Source: Thermohalobaculum sp039816045
GTDB taxonomy: Bacteria; Pseudomonadota; Alphaproteobacteria; Rhodobacterales; Rhodobacteraceae
Length of the DNA stretch: 64,000 nt
Assembly: GCA_039816045.1 (NCBI GenBank)
Contig: JBCBYB010000016.1
Coordinates: 1-64,000 of the forward strand
Reading direction: 5' to 3'
Of this stretch, positions 8,299 through 16,876 are shown piece after piece (positions within the stretch are counted from its first letter, which is position 1; each line of letters starts with the position of its first letter). Both the position numbers and the translations under genes were made by a program. The notes beneath the pieces are model-generated. The model was not told where the DNA came from and did no database searches. It saw only the letters and a list, made by a program, of their open reading frames with translations.

Positions 8299-9261
8299 AT
8301 GTCCGCCAAGCCCAAGATCATCCTCACCCGGAAATGGCCTGCAAAGGTCGAGGCGATCCTTACCGAGCGCTTTGACACCCAGGTCAACGCGGCCGACAAG
8401 GCGATGAGCCCGGGTGAGCTGCGGGCAGCCCTCAACCTCTATGACGCGGTCTGCCCGACCGTGACGGACAAGATGGGTGTCGACGTCCTGGAGCATCCGG
8501 CGCGGGCGAAGATGCTGGGGAATTTCGGTGTGGGCTTCAATCACATCGACACCGAAGCGGCCAAAGCTGCCGGTCTTGTCGTGACAAACACGCCCGGAGT
8601 GTTGACAGACGCCACCGCCGACACCGCCCTGACGCTGATGCTGAACGTGCTCCGTCGCACATATGAGGGCGAGAGCATGCTGCGTGCGGGAGAGTGGACC
8701 GGCTGGCGGCCGACCCAGCTCATGGGCACCTCGCCCCAGGGCAAGACGCTTGGCATCATCGGCATGGGCCGGATTGGCAAGGCCATGGCGAAGCGCTGCT
8801 ATCATGCGCTCGACATGGCGGTGGTATTTTATGACGCCTTCCCGGTGGCTGAGCCCGGCGTCCCGGCAGAGCAACTCGAAACGGTGGACGCGGTGCTCGA
8901 GCGGGCCGATGTGGTCTCGCTCCATTGCCCGGGCGGGGGCGACAACATCCACCTGATCAATGCCGAGCGGCTGGCCAAGATGAAATCGACCGCGTTCCTT
9001 GTGAACTCAGCGCGCGGAGACATCATCGACGAGGCTGCGCTGGTCGAGGCGTTGAAATCGGGCGCCATCGCGGGGGCAGGGCTTGATGTGTTCGAGCGTG
9101 AGCCGACCATCACCGAGGCGCTCAAGGGCATGGCGAATGTCTGCCTGTTGCCGCATCTCGGCTCGGCAACGATCGAGACGCGTGAGGCGATGGGGATGAC
9201 AGTTGTCGAGAACCTTACCGCATTTTTCGAAGGCCGCGAGCCCCCCAACCGCGTCGCCTGA
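8299..9261 (+). CDS. D-isomer-specific 2-hydroxyacid dehydrogenase (glyoxylate/hydroxypyruvate reductase-like)
   Basis: A 320-aa NAD(P)-dependent cytoplasmic dehydrogenase. The Rossmann motif is GIIGMGRIGKAMAKR (around residue 152). The family catalytic triad is present: Arg in VNSARGDIID, Glu in GLDVFEREP and His in LLPHLGSAT. GVGFNHID in the substrate domain fits the glyoxylate/hydroxypyruvate/D-glycerate branch. It starts divergently from the ABC importer and lies 111 bp before a TRAP transporter read in the same direction, so it may act on the 2-hydroxy or 2-oxo acid that the TRAP system imports. Exact substrate and cofactor preference cannot be read from sequence. Confidence 0.9.
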   Translation: MSAKPKIILTRKWPAKVEAILTERFDTQVNAADKAMSPGELRAALNLYDAVCPTVTDKMGVDVLEHPARAKMLGNFGVGFNHIDTEAAKAAGLVVTNTPGVLTDATADTALTLMLNVLRRTYEGESMLRAGEWTGWRPTQLMGTSPQGKTLGIIGMGRIGKAMAKRCYHALDMAVVFYDAFPVAEPGVPAEQLETVDAVLERADVVSLHCPGGGDNIHLINAERLAKMKSTAFLVNSARGDIIDEAALVEALKSGAIAGAGLDVFEREPTITEALKGMANVCLLPHLGSATIETREAMGMTVVENLTAFFEGREPPNRVA

Positions 9262-9372
9262 CGCCAAAGACGCGATGTGAGAAAGGGTTTCAATTTCGCC
9301 GTGAGCCGATAGGGTGCGACCTCCGCGCCGCAGAAGCGCAACAGTCAACAACACAAAACAGGGAATGCCTCC

Positions 9373-10386
9373 ATGAAATCCATGATCAAGACCGGCGTGA
9401 TCGCCGTCGCCCTATCTGGCTTTGTCGCGGTCGAGGCCGCCCAAGCCCTGACCTGGAATGTCTCTGTCTGGGGCAAGCGTCGCGCCTTCACCGAGCACAT
9501 CCATAAGCTTGGCGATCTGGTGTCTGAGAAGACCGGCGGCGAGTTCACCTTCAACATCTCCTATGGCGGCCTCTCGAAGAACCGGGAGAACCTGGACGGG
9601 ATCTCAATCGGTGCTTTCGAGATGGCGCAGTTCTGCGCCGGCTACCACCGCGACAAGAACCCCACAATCACCGTGCTGGAACTGCCCTTCCTCGGCGTCT
9701 CGACGCTGGAGCAGGAAGTGGCCGTGGCGCGCGCCGTTTATGCGCATCCGGCGACCCAGGCGGATCTGGAGCGCTGGAACGCCAAGCTGCTCATGACCTC
9801 GCCGATGCCGCAGTACAATGTGGCCGGTGTCGGCGATGCCCCCACGACCCTCGACAGCTTCGAGGGCATGCGGATCCGCGCGACCGGCGGTCTCGGCCAG
9901 GCCTTCGAGACGGTGGGTGCAACCCCAACCTCGGTGACTGCGACCGAAGCTTATGGCGCGCTCGAGAGCGGGGTGGTTGACAGCGTCGCGTTCGCACAGC
10001 ACGCGCACCTTTCCTTCCGCACCATCGACATCGCGAAGTGGTGGACCACCAACCTCAACCCTGGCACGGTGAACTGCCCGGTTGTCGTGAACATCGACGC
10101 CTATGACGCGCTGTCGGACGAGCACCGTGCGGCGCTCGACAGTTCGATCGAAGAGTCGATCGCGCACTACCTTTCGAACTATGGCGAGCTGCTTGCCAAG
10201 TGGGAAGGCATCCTCGCCGAGAAGGGCGTGCAGAAGGTCGAGTTCTCCGCCGACCAGATCTCCGCGTTCAAGGCCAAGGCAGCCGACCCGATCCGCGCGA
10301 AGTGGATTGCCGACATGGAAGCCCAGGGCCTGCCGGGTCAGGAGCTCTACGACCTCACGCAGAAGACGCTCGCCGGCATGAACTGA
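9373..10386 (+). CDS. TRAP transporter substrate-binding protein (DctP family)
   Basis: A 337-aa periplasmic protein with a Sec signal peptide (hydrophobic residues about 6-20, AQA before LTWNV). The DctP signature is FEGMRIRATGGLGQAFETVGATP near residue 160, whose arginine normally holds the carboxylate of the ligand, followed by EAYGALESGVVDSVAF. It captures an organic acid for the membrane subunits encoded next. An AGGGAA Shine-Dalgarno supports the start. A GC-rich hairpin at 10395-10419 lies between it and the small permease gene. Confidence 0.93.
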   Translation: MKSMIKTGVIAVALSGFVAVEAAQALTWNVSVWGKRRAFTEHIHKLGDLVSEKTGGEFTFNISYGGLSKNRENLDGISIGAFEMAQFCAGYHRDKNPTITVLELPFLGVSTLEQEVAVARAVYAHPATQADLERWNAKLLMTSPMPQYNVAGVGDAPTTLDSFEGMRIRATGGLGQAFETVGATPTSVTATEAYGALESGVVDSVAFAQHAHLSFRTIDIAKWWTTNLNPGTVNCPVVVNIDAYDALSDEHRAALDSSIEESIAHYLSNYGELLAKWEGILAEKGVQKVEFSADQISAFKAKAADPIRAKWIADMEAQGLPGQELYDLTQKTLAGMN

Positions 10387-10394
10387 CGACGTCC

Positions 10395-10419
10395 GGGCCC
10401 GGGGCTTCCCCCCGGGCCC
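10395..10419 (+). promoter_or_regulatory. Intercistronic stem-loop after the DctP gene
   Basis: A perfect 10-bp inverted repeat, GGGCCCGGGG with CCCCGGGCCC, encloses a 5-nt loop. There is no T tract, so full termination is unlikely. Its position between the binding protein and permease genes fits a differential-expression element that keeps the binding protein in excess. The structure is seen directly; the function is inferred. Confidence 0.65.
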
Positions 10420-10446
10420 ATCAACGCGCAGGGCGGTGGGGACGTC

Positions 10447-11097
10447 ATGTCTGACAACAATGTTCGGGGGGATGACAGCGCGGCCAGCCGCTGGGATCGG
10501 GCCCTTTTTCGTTTTGAAAGTTGGCTGACCCTCGGTGCGGGTTTGCTGATCCTCCTGGTGATGCTCGTCTCCGTCGCGAACATCCTCGGGCGGAAACTGT
10601 TCGATCTGCCGGTGCCGGGCTTCGTCGACTGGATGGTCACGGCGGTCCCGATAATTGCCTTTCTCGGGATTGCTGCCTGCCAGCGCAGCGGTGGCCACAT
10701 CCGGATGGATATTCTCGTCGGGCAGCTCAAAGGCCGGGCGTTGTGGCTGTTCGAGCTCGTCTCCGTTGTCATGATGCTGCTGCTGACGCTCGTGCTGATC
10801 TGGGGCTCCTGGCTTCATTTTGGGCGTAGCTTTGACTGGAACGCGCCGCTCTTCAGCCGCGACAGCACCATCGACATCAATCTTCCCGTCTGGCCGGTCA
10901 AACTGATCGTCCCGGTGATGCTCGGCTTTCTGGCACTGCGGCTTTGCTTGCAGATCTGGGCATATTGGCGGGCTCTGCGCTCCGGTGAGGCGCGCCCGGT
11001 CGCCGTTCCGCTGATCGAGTCGGCCGCCGAACAGGCCGCGGCCGAGGCGGAGACCGTCTCTGGCGCCGATCCGGACGAGACGAGCGGCACCAAATGA
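10447..11097 (+). CDS. TRAP transporter small permease (DctQ family)
   Basis: A 216-aa protein with four predicted membrane helices, starting around residues 27, 63, 93 and 145, and a hydrophilic C-terminal tail rich in Glu and Ala. The family stretch RKLFDLPVPGFVDWMVTAVPIIAFLGIAAC is evident. DctQ associates with the large DctM subunit and the DctP binding protein to import organic acids with sodium. The stop overlaps the next start by 4 nt (ATGA). The long polar tail after the last helix is somewhat longer than usual. Confidence 0.92.
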   Translation: MSDNNVRGDDSAASRWDRALFRFESWLTLGAGLLILLVMLVSVANILGRKLFDLPVPGFVDWMVTAVPIIAFLGIAACQRSGGHIRMDILVGQLKGRALWLFELVSVVMMLLLTLVLIWGSWLHFGRSFDWNAPLFSRDSTIDINLPVWPVKLIVPVMLGFLALRLCLQIWAYWRALRSGEARPVAVPLIESAAEQAAAEAETVSGADPDETSGTK

Positions 11098-12485
11098 GCA
11101 CCATCGATACCTCCATCCTGCTCGCGGGCGTGCTGATCCTGCTTGTCGTTCTCGGCATGCGGGTGGCTTTTGCGACCGCGCTGATCGGGTTTTTGGGTTT
11201 GCTCCTGGTCTTTGCGGTCGACCGGGGCCAAGGCTTCGAGCGTGGCTTCATGACCGCGCTGAAAATCGCTGGGCAGGTGCCGCATTCGAAGATGAGCACC
11301 CATGTGCTCTCGCTCATCCCAACTTTCATCCTGATCGGCTATCTCGCCTACTATGCCGGGCTAACAAAAGCGTTGTTCGAAGCGGCCAAACGATGGGTCG
11401 GATGGCTGCCGGGCGGGCTCGGCGTCTCCACGGTCTTTGCAACCGCGGGCTTTGCTGCCGTCTCGGGCGCCTCGGTCGCCACATCGGCCGTCTTCGCCCG
11501 GATCGCGATCCCGGAGATGCTGAAGCTCGGCTATAACAAACGCTTCGCGGCGGGCGTGGTCGCGGCGGGCGGCACTCTCGCTTCGCTGATCCCACCCTCG
11601 GCGATCCTTGTGATCTATGCCATCATCACCGAAAGCTCGGTCGGGCAGCTCCTCATGGCGGGCTTCCTGCCGGGGCTCGTCTCGGCCCTGATATATGGCG
11701 GGCTGGTGATCGGTCTTGCCCGCTGGCGCGGCGATCTCGGACCGCCGGTCAAGGGCTTCACCTGGGGTCAACGGTTCGAGAGCCTGCCAGGCGCGATCCC
11801 GATCCTCTTTGTCGTCTTCATCATCATCTTCTGCATCTACGGCGGCTGGGGAACACCGACCGAGGCTGGGGCGCTCGGCGCGTTCGTGGTGCTTTGTATG
11901 GCCCTTGCGCGGGGCATGCGCTGGCGCCAGCTCTCCGGTGCGCTGATCGAGAGCGCCAAGCTCACCGCCATGATCTTCACCATGATCTGGGGTGTGTTGA
12001 TCTATGTCCGCTATCTCGGGTTTGCGGATCTGCCCGGGGCCTTCTCCGATTGGATTGCCGGGCTCGACCAGTCGCCGATGCTGACCCTCCTCATGATCCT
12101 CGGCGCTTACGTGATCCTCGGGATGTTCATGGACGCGATCGGGATGCTGATCCTGACGCTGCCGATCACGTTCCCAGCCGTTATTGCGCTCAACGGTGGG
12201 GAGAATGTCACGGCGGCAGAGAGCACGCTCGGCATGTCGGCCGATCAGTGTGCCGTGTGGTTCGGCATTATTGTGGTCAAGATGGCGGAGCTCTGCCTGA
12301 TAACGCCGCCCATAGGTCTGAATTGCTATGTGGTGGCGGGCGTGGCGGGCGAGCGCCACGGCATCAGCGTCCAGGACGTCTTCCGGGGGGCATCGCCCTT
12401 CTTCTTGGCCGATGCGGCCACGGTCGCCGTGCTGATCGCCTTCCCCGGGATCGTGCTCTGGTTGCCCTCGCTGATCTCGGGCTGA
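11094..12485 (+). CDS. TRAP transporter large permease (DctM family)
   Basis: A 463-aa membrane protein with about 12 hydrophobic segments, containing DctM hallmarks such as AVSGASVATSAVFARIAIPEM and GGTLASLIPPSAILVIYAIITESSVGQLLMAGFLPG, plus the ITPPIGLNCYVVAGVAG motif near the C-terminus. It is the transport channel of the TRAP system encoded with 9373-11097. The gene ends 4 bp from a convergent gene. The substrate is probably a small carboxylate; the adjacent 2-hydroxyacid dehydrogenase hints at a hydroxy acid. Confidence 0.95.
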   Translation: MSTIDTSILLAGVLILLVVLGMRVAFATALIGFLGLLLVFAVDRGQGFERGFMTALKIAGQVPHSKMSTHVLSLIPTFILIGYLAYYAGLTKALFEAAKRWVGWLPGGLGVSTVFATAGFAAVSGASVATSAVFARIAIPEMLKLGYNKRFAAGVVAAGGTLASLIPPSAILVIYAIITESSVGQLLMAGFLPGLVSALIYGGLVIGLARWRGDLGPPVKGFTWGQRFESLPGAIPILFVVFIIIFCIYGGWGTPTEAGALGAFVVLCMALARGMRWRQLSGALIESAKLTAMIFTMIWGVLIYVRYLGFADLPGAFSDWIAGLDQSPMLTLLMILGAYVILGMFMDAIGMLILTLPITFPAVIALNGGENVTAAESTLGMSADQCAVWFGIIVVKMAELCLITPPIGLNCYVVAGVAGERHGISVQDVFRGASPFFLADAATVAVLIAFPGIVLWLPSLISG

Positions 12486-12489
12486 TCCC

Positions 12490-13038
12490 TTACTCCTTTG
12501 GGCGGTTCTTCAGCCACTCGGCGATGACATGGCCGATGTACCAGAGGATGATCACCATCGGCAGGACGGAGATCCCCGCGCCTGCCGGGCCTCCGACATC
12601 CACACCCTTTTCGATCTGTTTGACCAGCGTGCCAAGGCCTTGCGGCTGCTTGCGCACCGCGGTCATGGCGCGTTTGGTTTCGACCAGGATCATTGGGCGC
12701 TTTTTCTTCGGATCGAGGCCCGCCGCTTTCTTGGTGCCATCAAGGGCACCCATGACGCCGAGGAGTGCGGCCATCACCCCGTCCATCCAGTCCACCAGTG
12801 CCTGGGCATGGGGCGAGAGCTGCGCGTAGATCGGCGAGCTCTGCAGTTTCGTGAGCTGTGTGTAGGTGCTCATGAAGGCTCTCACCTTCGCGCTCGCCGC
12901 CTTGGCTTTGGAGGGGTCCAGATCGGCACGCGCGACGCCCTTGGTCGCCTTCGAGATCTCGCCCTCCAGCTTGGCCAAAGCGCGCTCTGCCTCTCCCGCA
13001 ATCTTGCGGATCTTCGCTTCCGTTGCCTCGTCTGCCAT
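12490..13038 (-). CDS. Hypothetical Lys/Ala-rich protein with one C-terminal membrane segment
   Basis: A 182-aa protein that I do not recognise. The first 60 residues are charged and helical (heptad-like KIRKIAGEAERALAKLEGEI), the middle is basic (DPKKKRPMILVETKR), and a single hydrophobic segment near residues 155-175 (ISVLPMVIILWYIGHVIAEWL) sits close to the end. That layout suggests a tail-anchored inner-membrane protein with a cytoplasmic helical head. The ATG at 13038 has GGAG about 6 bp upstream; another ATG 6 nt earlier is too near that site. It stands alone, convergent with dctM and divergent from the GST gene. Confidence 0.75.
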   Translation of the reverse strand: MADEATEAKIRKIAGEAERALAKLEGEISKATKGVARADLDPSKAKAASAKVRAFMSTYTQLTKLQSSPIYAQLSPHAQALVDWMDGVMAALLGVMGALDGTKKAAGLDPKKKRPMILVETKRAMTAVRKQPQGLGTLVKQIEKGVDVGGPAGAGISVLPMVIILWYIGHVIAEWLKNRPKE

Positions 13039-13148
13039 GATCATCTCCGTTGAAATCTCTTTGCCAATTGCTTGCAGATCGGGTCGACGCCCGGATATTC
13101 CAAGGCGGGGCACACAGAATGCGCCTCAGCCGCTGAAGGAGCCGCGCC

Positions 13149-13811
13149 ATGTACACACTCACCATCGGGGACAAAGCCTATTCCAGTTGGTCGATGCGGG
13201 GGTGGCTTCTGTTGGCCGGCTTCGGGATCAAGTTCGAGGAAGAGCTTGTGCCGATGTATTCCGAGGCCTTCGACGCGATGCAGGCCGCCAATGCGCCCGC
13301 CCGGACGGTGCCACAGCTCAGCTTTCGCGAGGGCGGTGAGCAGGTGCGCATCTGGGACACGCTTGCGATTGCCGAGACATTGGCTGAACGCCATGCCGCC
13401 GCGGGTATCTGGCCACAGGATCGCCGGCATCGAGCCATCGCGCGCTGTCTGGTCGCGGAGATGCACTCGGGTTTTGCCGTGCTGCGCGGATGCGCGCCAA
13501 TGAATATCCACCGCGACCAACGCCCACTCCAGGACGCTCCCGAGGGCCTAGGCCGCGATCTCGACCGGCTTGCGACGCTCTGGGACTGGGCGCGGGAGGA
13601 AACGGGAGGCCCCTGGCTCGGCGGCGCTACGTTCTCGGCGGCGGATGTGTTCTATGCGCCGGTCGCGAGCCGCTTGCAGTCCTATGCGCTGGCGACCGAA
13701 AGCACCACCGACTACGTGACGCAGCTTCTCGCCCATGAGGCCGTCGCCCGCTGGTATCGCGAAGCCCGTGCCGATCCCCGCCGTGTCGCGCTCTACGAAG
13801 ACATTCCATGA
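13149..13811 (+). CDS. Glutathione S-transferase family protein
   Basis: A 220-aa soluble protein with an N-terminal thioredoxin-like GST domain (YTLTIGDKAYSSWSMRGWLLL, then VPQLSF for the cis-proline loop and DTLAIAETLAE for the glutathione gamma-Glu site) and an all-helical C-terminal domain. The Ser in the YSSWS motif is the likely glutathione-activating residue, as in zeta/beta-like bacterial GSTs. An AAGGAG site precedes the ATG. The gene overlaps the next membrane protein by 4 nt. Physiological substrate unknown. Confidence 0.9.
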   Translation: MYTLTIGDKAYSSWSMRGWLLLAGFGIKFEEELVPMYSEAFDAMQAANAPARTVPQLSFREGGEQVRIWDTLAIAETLAERHAAAGIWPQDRRHRAIARCLVAEMHSGFAVLRGCAPMNIHRDQRPLQDAPEGLGRDLDRLATLWDWAREETGGPWLGGATFSAADVFYAPVASRLQSYALATESTTDYVTQLLAHEAVARWYREARADPRRVALYEDIP

Positions 13812-15355
13812 CCGCAGCCGGCGCCCGCATGGTATTTGCGCTGGCGGTCGCCCTGGTCGCTGCCCTGGCCGTGCGGAGCTATTTTCTGGTCGCAGCGGAT
13901 GGCGGGTATCACTTTATCGACGACCCGGTGATCACATTGCGGGTGGCCCGGAACATGGCTGTCTATGGCGTTCCCTACTTCAACCCGGGCGAGGCGGTCG
14001 CGGCCAACACCTCCCTGGTCTGGCCGTTGCTCTTGGCGCCGCTCTATCTCGTTGTCAGCGATGTAGAGACCGCGCTTTACGTCGCTTTTGTCGGATCTAG
14101 CCTCGCCTGGATTGCCCTGAGCGCCGGGGTCGCGTTGCAGTTCGATGACCTGGCGCTCCGCATCGCGACCCTCGCCACATTGGCGCTCGGCCCCTGGGCG
14201 CTGCTATACGGCGGATCGGCCTGGGAGCATGTTCCCCAGACCATATTGGTCACCTTAGCTTTTCTCATCTATCTCAAGGGTCCTGAGACTGCTCGGACCG
14301 GTTTGATAGCGTTCTGGCTGATTGCGCTGTCCTTCCTGATCCGCCCGGACAGCGCAGCCCTGGTCACAGCGTTCTGGCTGGTGATGCTGTTCCGGCTGTC
14401 GGGAACGGAGCGGACCTGGTTCCTGATGCGCTCGCTCCCGGCGGTGCTGTTGCCTCTCGGTTATGTGGCAGGGATGCTTTGGTTCTACGGCTCGCCGGTG
14501 CCCAATACCTATCACCTCAAGGTCGGCAGTTCCGAAGCTGGGCTGATGGCCGGCATCCGCTACCTGCTTGATCCCAGCCTCTCGGGCCCTGTTCCCGCAA
14601 TGATCCTCGCTACTGCACTGTTCTGGCGAGGGCTCAAACTGCGAGAGCGTGCCGTCTTGACGCTGGCGGTTGTTCAGACGCTCTACATCACATCGGTCGG
14701 AGGAGACATCTTTGCGCTAGGGCGGTTTTTTCTGCTGCTGTTGCCAGTCCTGACGGTGATCCTATTCACGCGGATCGTGGACAAGGCTGGACGCATTCCG
14801 GTTCTCCTGCTCGCGTCAGTGGCGGTCATCTTTCCGGTTGTCCATCCGGGCTTTAAAGCCACTTGGCAGGGCCAGATCGCGATCACGCACTCTCAGGTGG
14901 AACTGATGCAAGTCATCGGGGCGGTGATCACGCCAAGCGATGGCAGCGTCGGCCTCCACCGTCTCGGCCTCGGCTACCATCTGCCCGAGCACCATATCGT
15001 GGACTTCCTCGGAAAGGCCGATCCGGTGATCGCGCGCCAGGTGTCCAAAGGCGGCCCGATCGGGCACAACAAGTGGGACTACGGCCACAGTCTTAGCGCC
15101 TATGACGTCGTTGCGGCCCCGGTCAAGGCGAGCGGGCATGAGCAGGTGCTCGCGGGGAGCGTGTCCGATGCCCCGACGCGGTCAGATTGGAGCCTGATGG
15201 CGCGCGCATTCATCGAGACCGGGCGCTATGCCTATATTGCTCCGGAGCGCTTCTGCTTTCCGACCGTGTTCGGTCTGTACCTGGATGAACGTTTCGCGGG
15301 ACGGTTGGATGCGCTGGAGCGGCCGGGTGCCGATGGCAAACTCTGCATTCCCTAA
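13808..15355 (+). CDS. Polytopic GT-C-type membrane glycosyltransferase (putative)
   Basis: A 515-aa integral membrane protein with about ten hydrophobic segments. The first periplasmic loop contains DDPVITLRVARNMAVYG followed by FNPGE and NTSLVWPLLLAP, which resembles the GT-C arabinofuranosyl- and mannosyltransferase-like proteins, where an acidic pair near the first helix is catalytic. Such enzymes transfer sugar from a polyprenyl-phosphate donor outside the inner membrane. A soluble C-terminal part (about residues 355-515) follows the last helix. Its stop codon overlaps the stop of the convergent channel fusion. Acceptor and donor are unknown. Confidence 0.65.
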   Translation: MTAAGARMVFALAVALVAALAVRSYFLVAADGGYHFIDDPVITLRVARNMAVYGVPYFNPGEAVAANTSLVWPLLLAPLYLVVSDVETALYVAFVGSSLAWIALSAGVALQFDDLALRIATLATLALGPWALLYGGSAWEHVPQTILVTLAFLIYLKGPETARTGLIAFWLIALSFLIRPDSAALVTAFWLVMLFRLSGTERTWFLMRSLPAVLLPLGYVAGMLWFYGSPVPNTYHLKVGSSEAGLMAGIRYLLDPSLSGPVPAMILATALFWRGLKLRERAVLTLAVVQTLYITSVGGDIFALGRFFLLLLPVLTVILFTRIVDKAGRIPVLLLASVAVIFPVVHPGFKATWQGQIAITHSQVELMQVIGAVITPSDGSVGLHRLGLGYHLPEHHIVDFLGKADPVIARQVSKGGPIGHNKWDYGHSLSAYDVVAAPVKASGHEQVLAGSVSDAPTRSDWSLMARAFIETGRYAYIAPERFCFPTVFGLYLDERFAGRLDALERPGADGKLCIP

Positions 15356-16446
15356 GTGCGTTCGTCTTCCCCGCCGGTTGGCGCGATCCCGGTCATTAGG
15401 CCGACGGTGGTTCCCACGAATACGACGCTGAGGACCCCCTGGATTCCTGCAAAGAACCGCGCGACGCCGTAGGGGGCGCAGTCCCCATAACCCACAGTCG
15501 TGAAGGTGATCGCCGAGAGGTAGAAGTTCCGCTCCCAAGTCGGGATACAGTCACCTGCCGTCACCGGGTCGGCCGGATCGAAGCCCCCTGCAGGGCCATA
15601 CCCCAGCATTCCGTAAATCCCCGCATAGCCCACGATGATCAAGCCGGCATGGCCGAACATATAGAAGATCGTCGGCAGCGGACTGACCTTCTGGTGATAA
15701 TAGGCGCGCAAGATCAGGAACACCGGCAGCATCATCGTCACGGCGATTGCCACGCTCAGCGCCACCTCCCAATTGGTGACCACGAAGGGCACGCTGAAAT
15801 ACTGCTCCAGGATCCATCCGAAAGCAGCGATCACGAAGTGTGCGACCAGCAAGACGGGGCCGAAGAGTACATCGCCCTCGCTTAGCAGGCGCATGAGCCC
15901 GGTGGGCTTCTCAGGCATCGCTGCGGGTAACGGGGGGCGGGTGAAGATCTCGTCGAGCATCGCCTCGAGCTCGATCCGGTCAGTCTCGGTGAAGGCATCC
16001 ACCTGGTCACTGTCGATGTCGAGCACAGCGATCAGCTTGCCCGATCGGTTGCGCACCGGCACGACGATCTCTGAGCGGGTGGAGGCAGCACAAGCGATGT
16101 GGTCCTCGAAAGCCTCCACATCCGGTACGATCAGCGTACGCCCGGTGCGCGCCGCCGCCCCGCACACGCCGCGGGAGAACGGGATCTGCAAACAGCCATG
16201 TCCACCCTGATAGGGGCCGATCTTCAGCATCTCCGGGGCTGTCACGCGATAGAAGCCGACCCAGTCGAAGCGGGGATCGGCATTGTAGAGCTCACAGGAA
16301 ATGGTCGCCATCAGGGCGACGGTCTCGGTCTCCCCTTCTGCGAGCGCTCGGATACGCGCCCGAAGGGCCGCATATCCCCCGGGTCCGCCTGGCACCTGCG
16401 CTGTGTGCTGCGGATCCTCCAGCATGGCCCGCATGTGCCATCTCAT
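15352..16446 (-). CDS. Fusion of free methionine-(R)-sulfoxide reductase (GAF domain) and a two-pore-helix-type K+ channel
   Basis: A 364-aa single reading frame. Residues about 20-165 match the fRMsr family (GAF fold): SCELYNADPRFDWVGFY, the GPYQGGHGCLQIPFSRGVCG segment, and HIACAASTRSEIVVPV. All three family cysteines are kept (Cys85, Cys95, Cys119), so reduction of free Met-R-sulfoxide is plausible. After a linker (170-190) come about four membrane segments, a pore helix and the K+ selectivity filter TVGYGD at 317-322. Two further cysteines, Cys300 and Cys323, flank the pore. The gene follows a VOC gene and a Cys/Met-type PLP enzyme gene on the same strand. The start is uncertain: ATG at 16446, 16434 or 16425. 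The fusion has no internal frameshift and is unusual. Confidence 0.85.
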   Translation of the reverse strand: MRWHMRAMLEDPQHTAQVPGGPGGYAALRARIRALAEGETETVALMATISCELYNADPRFDWVGFYRVTAPEMLKIGPYQGGHGCLQIPFSRGVCGAAARTGRTLIVPDVEAFEDHIACAASTRSEIVVPVRNRSGKLIAVLDIDSDQVDAFTETDRIELEAMLDEIFTRPPLPAAMPEKPTGLMRLLSEGDVLFGPVLLVAHFVIAAFGWILEQYFSVPFVVTNWEVALSVAIAVTMMLPVFLILRAYYHQKVSPLPTIFYMFGHAGLIIVGYAGIYGMLGYGPAGGFDPADPVTAGDCIPTWERNFYLSAITFTTVGYGDCAPYGVARFFAGIQGVLSVVFVGTTVGLMTGIAPTGGEDERT

Positions 16447-16456
16447 GCAGCCAACA

Positions 16457-16876
16457 TCAAGCTTTTGCGTCGCTCCCGTCAGGGTTGGGGCGCCCGAAGA
16501 AGAGCACATATCCGTCCGGGTCGGCCAGCTCGAAGCCGCGCAGACCGTCCTCGCGATCGGTGAGGGTGAGGGTCGGTGCGCCTGGGCGCGCGCCGATCTC
16601 TCGGGCCAGGGCATCCGGGTCGTCGCAGTAGATGAAGATGTCCCACGGAGCCCAGGCGTGGCGACTGGGATTGGGCTGGGGCAGAACCTCGGCTCCGATG
16701 CATTTCAGCATGATCTGGGCGGCCCCGCGCCCTAAGATCGCAAAGAACGGATCGCCTTCAGTCGCCCCATACCTGAGCTTGAAGCCGAGCAGGTCGCGGT
16801 AATGGCGGACCGAACCCGGAAGGTCCGACACGATGAGGAACGGCGTACAGGCCCCGATGGCGACGGGCTCACTCAC
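16457..16876 (-). CDS. VOC (glyoxalase/bleomycin-resistance) family protein
   Basis: A 139-aa cytoplasmic protein with the two beta-alpha-beta-beta-beta units of the vicinal oxygen chelate fold: TPFLIVSDLPGSVRHYRDLLGFKLRY in the first half and DPDALAREIGAR with GFELADPDGYVLFFGRP in the second. The DPDGYVLFF end carries no obvious glutamate at the usual metal position, so metal-dependent catalysis is uncertain. Its start overlaps the stop of the PLP enzyme gene by 4 nt and it precedes the methionine-sulfoxide-reductase/channel fusion by 10 bp, so the three are likely one operon. Substrate unknown. Confidence 0.85.
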   Translation of the reverse strand: MSEPVAIGACTPFLIVSDLPGSVRHYRDLLGFKLRYGATEGDPFFAILGRGAAQIMLKCIGAEVLPQPNPSRHAWAPWDIFIYCDDPDALAREIGARPGAPTLTLTDREDGLRGFELADPDGYVLFFGRPNPDGSDAKA

